A DNA stretch of 64,000 bases. It comes from Kumtagia sp964244725. Lineage in GTDB: Bacteria > Pseudomonadota > Alphaproteobacteria > Rhizobiales > Rhizobiaceae. Where the stretch lies: positions 158,747 to 222,746 of the forward strand of contig CAXTJQ010000004.1 in NCBI GenBank assembly GCA_964244725.1, given 5' to 3'. Below, one piece after another: positions 60,044 through 64,000 of the stretch. The first letter of the stretch is position 1, and the number at the start of each line of letters is the position of its first letter. The notes under the pieces are model-generated. The model was not told the origin of the DNA and did not search any database. It was given only the letters and a program-made list of their open reading frames with translations. The position numbers and the translations under genes are program-made.

Positions 60044-62851
60044 TCAGACAGGCGTTGTCGCCGTTTCAGGCTTCGCACCCCTGGTCAACAAACGCTGGTA
60101 GAACAGGCCGATGCCGATCAGGACCGCGCCGAGGCCCATGAAGGAGAAGGCGCGCAGGACGCCTTCGAGCGCCGACATGTCGAGCAGGAAGACCTTGGCG
60201 ACCGAGAGCGCGATCAGGATGCCGGAAGCGGCGCGTATGACGAAGGAATTGGCTCTCACGCCGATGACCAGCAGCACGACGCCGAGCAGCAGCCAGACCG
60301 CGGAATAGGCGTAGAACTCGCCATCCCCCGTGCCGCTCCAGAAGCCGATGAACTCGCCCTTGAAGACGCGGCGGACGGAGAGCGTGACATAGGCGAAGGC
60401 CAGCGCCGCCCCGGTCAGCGCGAGCATGATCGCATACCAGCGCGGCCGCTTGGGGCGGGCATAATAGGCGAGCGCGCCGGCCGCCAATGCGGGAAGAAGG
60501 TAGGCGAGGAACAACAGGTTCAGGACCGGGATGCGGCCGGTGAATTCATTGGTGAAGACGGGGTTCAGCAGAAGGAAATGCTGCAGCACGACCGCGGCGA
60601 CCGAAATGACGCCGATCGCCATTGAACCATAGCGGAACACTGAACTCGGCGCGCGCTGGTCGAGCGCGATCAGGATGCCGCCCGCGCCGAACGCGATGAT
60701 CGAATCGATCGCCTGTTCGGCCAATGTCGGATACCCCGCATCAATCGTCCCGCCGTTCATCGCGTGGCGGACGAGCATCGCCAAGGTCAAAAGGGCGAAC
60801 AGGGCTGCGGCGGCCTGCATGGCGAGAAAGGGCCGTCCGCCGGTGGTGCGGGCAAGCTGCCATGCGGCGAAACCGAAGGCCAGCGCGGGTATGCCGTAGC
60901 CCGGCAGCAGCGCGTTGAAGACGGGCGTGGTCCCGAGTTCGCCAACGCCGACGATGCTCGGGTCGATCGCGACGCGGACGAGCACCACGACAACCGCCGA
61001 AAGGCAGAGCCAACCGAAGATCGGGTATGCGCGCAAGCGCGTGGCGAGGGCCGGCAGCACGCCCCCCACGCCGATCAGGATCGTTGTCAGGCCCGGTCCG
61101 CACGCCATGTGAAGCGCAAGCGCGAGACCCGCGGCGGCGCCCGAGATCGCCCCCGACACGGCCGGTCCGCCACGCAGCGGCGGCGTTTCCGCGCGCGCGA
61201 TCCACTCGCTGCCGACAAGCAGGACCGCGGTCACGACCAACACCGCGGCGGCGTAGCCGAAATCGATGTTGGGATTTCCCATCCCGAGCCACAGCGAGCC
61301 GGCAATGACGAGCGGAACCGCCGCCGCGAAGACCACCCAGAACGCGGCCTTGCGCGGGCCGATATTGACCAGGGCGCGTCCCTGCCAGAGGCCGAGCGCA
61401 AGAAACAGGATGGCGAGCCCGATGCCCGGATAGAACAGCGGGTCGACATCGCCGCCGACGGGCACGCCATCGACGGTCACCGTTGCGCCCATGACACGCA
61501 GGTCGAGAGCGCCGGCGAAAGCGATGCGGATGAAAGCCAGGATCGTCGCGATGCCGGCGCCGAAGAGCAGCGCGATCGCCTCGACGCGCCATGCGGCGAT
61601 CGCCAGCATCGCAGCCAGCAAAGCGAGGCCCCAGGGTTTCGAGCCGAGACCCTGCAACTCGGAATCCACGACCATGGCGATGCCGACCAGCGCCACGAAG
61701 AAGGCCGGCACCGCCGAGGGGAAGACATGCGCGACCGGAGCGCTGACGCGATTGTCCTCGCCATGGAGCCAGACCAGCGCCAGCGCGCCGAGCATCACGG
61801 CATTGATGAACAGCACGACCCAGATGTCGAGATCGACCGGCGGGGCTTCGGCTATATAGACCAGGCACCAGAGCCCCGCACCGGCAAAGGCGAGCGACGC
61901 CATCAAGCGCCAGCGCCGGGTGCGCGAGACGGCGATCGCCGAGACCAGCACGATGGCCAGAAAGCCGAACAGCGCCCATGGATTGGGCGATTGCGACGAC
62001 ACCAGCACCGGCGTGGCGAAGGAGCCGAGGAGACCGACGCCGGCGAGCGCCTGGCCATGGATCAAAGCCAGCAAAGTCGTCGCCACGCCGACTACGCCGA
62101 GCAGGACGAAAGCGGTCGCCGGACCGATGAAACCGTAGACCCCGTGCGCGGCGTAGACCGTCGCGAAAAGCGTCAGCGCGCCGACCGCGGTCAATATCGC
62201 GGGGATGTAGGCGGTCGCCATGCCGGGGACCGGAACCTTGAAGCCGGTGCGGCGGATGTATTCGCCGAACGCCAACATGGCCACGCCGAACAACGCAGCC
62301 ATCGTCAGGCGGAAGGCCGGACCGAACAGGCCGGCCTCGATCGTGTACTTGACCAGGAATATCCCGCCGAAGGCGAGCGCCACGCCGCCGACCCAGACGG
62401 CCCATTGTGTGCCGAGCGTGGTTTCGAGATCGCTGCGCGGACGCGCACGCGGTCGCAGGCGTGGCCGAGCGGTTGGGCGAGGCGGGGGCGCCGCGCTCGT
62501 GTCGGGCTCGTCAACGGGCTTTGGCGCCGGAGCAGGCGGGACATCGCCGCGCGGCGCGGTTTCGGATTGGCCGGGAAGATCGGTGCGATCCACGGCAAGG
62601 CGATCGTCAACGGGTTCGCTGACCGCCTCGGCAGCGTTTTCCGGGGCGATGCGGCTTGCAGCCGAAGCCCGATCGGCGGGCGCGGCGGCCACGCCCGCCG
62701 GCATGGCCGGCGACGCGCCTGAAAACACGAAGGAGCGCAAGGCGCCGGTCTGTCGCTCCAGCAGGCCGAGCCGGTTGTTCTGTCGGACCGCCGCGACGAT
62801 GAGCGCCGCAAGCGCGACGAGGCCGAGCAACCCGAAGAAACCGTCGAACAT
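60044..62851 (-). CDS. DUF2339 large polytopic membrane protein
   Basis: A 935-aa inner-membrane protein of the DUF2339 family. The start has one hydrophobic helix (about 4-22) and then a Pro/Ala/Asp-rich cytoplasmic linker (about 45-145). About 25 membrane helices fill the rest, with motifs such as LGTQWAVWVGGVALAFGGIF and the repeated Gly-rich helix pairs. Family function is unknown, although roles in envelope stress or capsule have been suggested. The ATG at 62851 fits. Its length is normal for rhizobial members. Confidence 0.9.
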   Translation of the reverse strand: MFDGFFGLLGLVALAALIVAAVRQNNRLGLLERQTGALRSFVFSGASPAMPAGVAAAPADRASAASRIAPENAAEAVSEPVDDRLAVDRTDLPGQSETAPRGDVPPAPAPKPVDEPDTSAAPPPRPTARPRLRPRARPRSDLETTLGTQWAVWVGGVALAFGGIFLVKYTIEAGLFGPAFRLTMAALFGVAMLAFGEYIRRTGFKVPVPGMATAYIPAILTAVGALTLFATVYAAHGVYGFIGPATAFVLLGVVGVATTLLALIHGQALAGVGLLGSFATPVLVSSQSPNPWALFGFLAIVLVSAIAVSRTRRWRLMASLAFAGAGLWCLVYIAEAPPVDLDIWVVLFINAVMLGALALVWLHGEDNRVSAPVAHVFPSAVPAFFVALVGIAMVVDSELQGLGSKPWGLALLAAMLAIAAWRVEAIALLFGAGIATILAFIRIAFAGALDLRVMGATVTVDGVPVGGDVDPLFYPGIGLAILFLALGLWQGRALVNIGPRKAAFWVVFAAAVPLVIAGSLWLGMGNPNIDFGYAAAVLVVTAVLLVGSEWIARAETPPLRGGPAVSGAISGAAAGLALALHMACGPGLTTILIGVGGVLPALATRLRAYPIFGWLCLSAVVVVLVRVAIDPSIVGVGELGTTPVFNALLPGYGIPALAFGFAAWQLARTTGGRPFLAMQAAAALFALLTLAMLVRHAMNGGTIDAGYPTLAEQAIDSIIAFGAGGILIALDQRAPSSVFRYGSMAIGVISVAAVVLQHFLLLNPVFTNEFTGRIPVLNLLFLAYLLPALAAGALAYYARPKRPRWYAIMLALTGAALAFAYVTLSVRRVFKGEFIGFWSGTGDGEFYAYSAVWLLLGVVLLVIGVRANSFVIRAASGILIALSVAKVFLLDMSALEGVLRAFSFMGLGAVLIGIGLFYQRLLTRGAKPETATTPV

Positions 62852-63002
62852 GCGCTGCCCCCAGACCGCCCCCGCGGCCGCCGATCAGACCGGCCCCAGA
62901 ATCAAGGCCGATTTTTGAAGATATCATCGCTGCGACGCGATGGGAGATCATCAAAAAGATGGACCATGTTTCAATCGCGAACGCCAGCGCCCGCTCCGCT
63001 TC

Positions 63003-63758
63003 TCAGGCCGCATCCTCGCGATCAGGCATGGGAGCGGCGGCGCGTCGCAGGGCGGCGAGGAAGCCAGCACGCGCGTCGGGCGGCTCGATGCCGCGCGGCT
63101 CGTAGACATGGCGGGCGAAGAAGAACGCCGTCAGGCGGAAGGCGTCGTCGAGCGCGGCGTCGTCGGCCCGGCGCTCGCGGCTTTCGATCAGGAAGGAGGG
63201 CAGCGCCAGCAATCTGTCGCTCCACGGCGCGCCGGCGTCGCGCGACACGGCGCGGCCCGACTTCGGCGACACATAGACCAGATGGTCGCGCGCGCCCGTC
63301 GCGGCGCATCGGTCGAGGTCGAGGCCGAAGCCGAGCTCGTCGAGGACCATCAGTTCGAATCGCGCAACCAGTTCGCCCGCCAGCGCCGGCTCGTCCAGAT
63401 GCTCGACCAGCAGCAGCAGCGTCTCGTAGAGGCCGGGATGGGCGTCGCGCTCCGGAATGAGCCGGACATGGGCGGCAAGCGTCTGGAGGCCGAAGACGGC
63501 GACGGCGCTGTCGAACAGGCGCGCCGCGTTGAGCTCGAGCGGCTCGACCTGGAACGCGCCGAGATGCTCGTCCAGCCGCGCCCGCCAGACGATGTCGACC
63601 CGGTTGCCGGCCTGAAGCAGCGGCTGACGCTTGCGCGAGCGCCCGCCGCGCACGAGGCCGAGATGGCGGCCGTGGTCGCGGGTCATGACCTCGAGGATGA
63701 GGCTCGTCTCGCCATGCTTGCGGGAGCCGAGGATGATGCCTTCGTCGCGCCATTCCAT
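63003..63758 (-). CDS. recO: DNA repair protein RecO
   Basis: RecO helps load RecA on SSB-coated DNA in the RecFOR pathway. The 251-aa protein begins MEWRDEGIILGSRKHGETS, the family's N-terminal OB-fold. The helical C-terminal part contains LVEHLDEPALAGELVARFEL and YVSPKSGRAVS, and Cys151 or so is left of the zinc-site pattern (RCAATGA). In many alphaproteobacteria recO follows rnc-era; those genes are not next to it here. The next 240 bases upstream hold no clear gene until the fragment at the window edge. Confidence 0.94.
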   Translation of the reverse strand: MEWRDEGIILGSRKHGETSLILEVMTRDHGRHLGLVRGGRSRKRQPLLQAGNRVDIVWRARLDEHLGAFQVEPLELNAARLFDSAVAVFGLQTLAAHVRLIPERDAHPGLYETLLLLVEHLDEPALAGELVARFELMVLDELGFGLDLDRCAATGARDHLVYVSPKSGRAVSRDAGAPWSDRLLALPSFLIESRERRADDAALDDAFRLTAFFFARHVYEPRGIEPPDARAGFLAALRRAAAPMPDREDAA

Positions 63759-63948
63759 GCGAAAAGCCTTTCACGGCTTCGGCGGGGAAAGCAAGGTCGA
63801 CAAACCGGTCGCCGGTTTTGGCAGCCAGGCTGTCAGTTCAAACTGCATCATCGACCTGAACCTTTCTCGATGGGGTGAAGCACCCTGCCGGGGGAGCGAA
63901 GGGGTTGTGTGCGTCAAGTTCTGCAAATTTGGGCGGCCACGCTGTTGG

Positions 63949-63999
63949 TCATGCGGCTTTTCTGAGTTCGATCTTCTTGTGTTCGCGCAGATCATCCAT
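63949..63999 (-). CDS. C-terminal fragment of an unidentified protein (partial)
   Basis: On the minus strand the last 50 bases read MDDLREHKKIELRKAA and stop at TGA (63949-63951). The frame is open to the window edge, so this may be the end of a longer gene or a very short ORF. It is not like the end of era, the usual neighbour of recO. No function proposed. Confidence 0.2.
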   Translation of the reverse strand: MDDLREHKKIELRKAA

Positions 64000-64000
64000 G

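Noticed and set aside
63771..63995. 74-aa minus-strand open frame upstream of recO
   Set aside because: Low-complexity composition, no recognisable motif, and it overlaps the better-looking KKIELRKAA frame at the edge.

Overview
The window is about 64 kb of G+C-rich DNA (judged by eye in the mid-60s percent) from an alphaproteobacterium, most likely of the order Hyphomicrobiales (Rhizobiales). The evidence is gene order and gene type: lptG-lptD-surA-rsmA, gmk-yicC-mltG-fabF-acpP, fabG and fabD beside rpsF-rpsR-rplI, dnaB-radA-cvpA-purF-SDR, pssA-psd, and the SRAP-Nudix-TIGR02301 group, plus a GTTC-N7-GTTC SOS box of the alphaproteobacterial kind. No rRNA, tRNA, CRISPR array, intact IS element or prophage was seen. 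Genes are densely packed and many neighbours overlap by 1 or 4 bases.

Layout. 1-4.4 kb: outer-membrane LPS assembly (lptG tail, lptD), a SurA-like chaperone and the 16S rRNA methyltransferase RsmA. 4.4-10.7 kb (minus): gmk, yicC, mltG and the fatty-acid genes fabF, acpP, fabG, fabD. 11-13.6 kb: a large LtaS/OpgB-type phosphoglycerol transferase and a decayed toxin-antitoxin (TA) locus, sitting between fabD and rpsF. 13.7-15.5 kb: ribosomal proteins S6, S18 and L9, ended by a clear terminator. 15.6-19 kb: cfa, ynfA, an Rsm22-like methyltransferase and a HAD phosphatase. 19.3-26.8 kb: dnaB, a low-GC DUF3800 gene, radA, cvpA, purF, a TA pair and an SDR gene. 26.8-34.8 kb: two DMT exporters, an AMP-binding acyl-ACP synthetase-like protein, pssA, psd and an ATM1-type ABC exporter. 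34.9-46.6 kb: a giant LysM protein, a LOG-family hydrolase, a CorA-like channel, GST, RarD, cimA, proline iminopeptidase, GFA protein, a DUF559 protein, a long palindromic repeat element and cysS. 47-53 kb: SRAP, Nudix, several small conserved proteins, pyrC, ygfZ and an HD hydrolase. 53-64 kb: a DUF1778/GNAT TA pair, an RLAN-RimK plus GNAT peptide-ligase pair, an ECF sigma/anti-sigma pair, an MFS carrier, VapBC, a DUF2339 membrane protein and recO.

How it fits together. Most of the window is conserved chromosome for envelope lipid, fatty-acid, ribosome and replication functions. Small accessory pieces of lower GC appear to have been inserted at junctions of this syntenic frame: the orphan HigA, DUF3800, the HigBA-like pair, the TacAT-like pair and VapBC. 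Three of the TA loci have recognisable palindromic operators upstream. The least ordinary items are the RLAN-RimK/GNAT pair, the acyl-ACP synthetase with a degenerate acyltransferase domain, the 249-bp element with perfect 32-bp inverted ends near cysS, the low-GC 3' part of cysS, and the SOS box between a HAD nucleotidase-like gene and dnaB. Nothing here can be claimed as a wholly new system from sequence reading alone.
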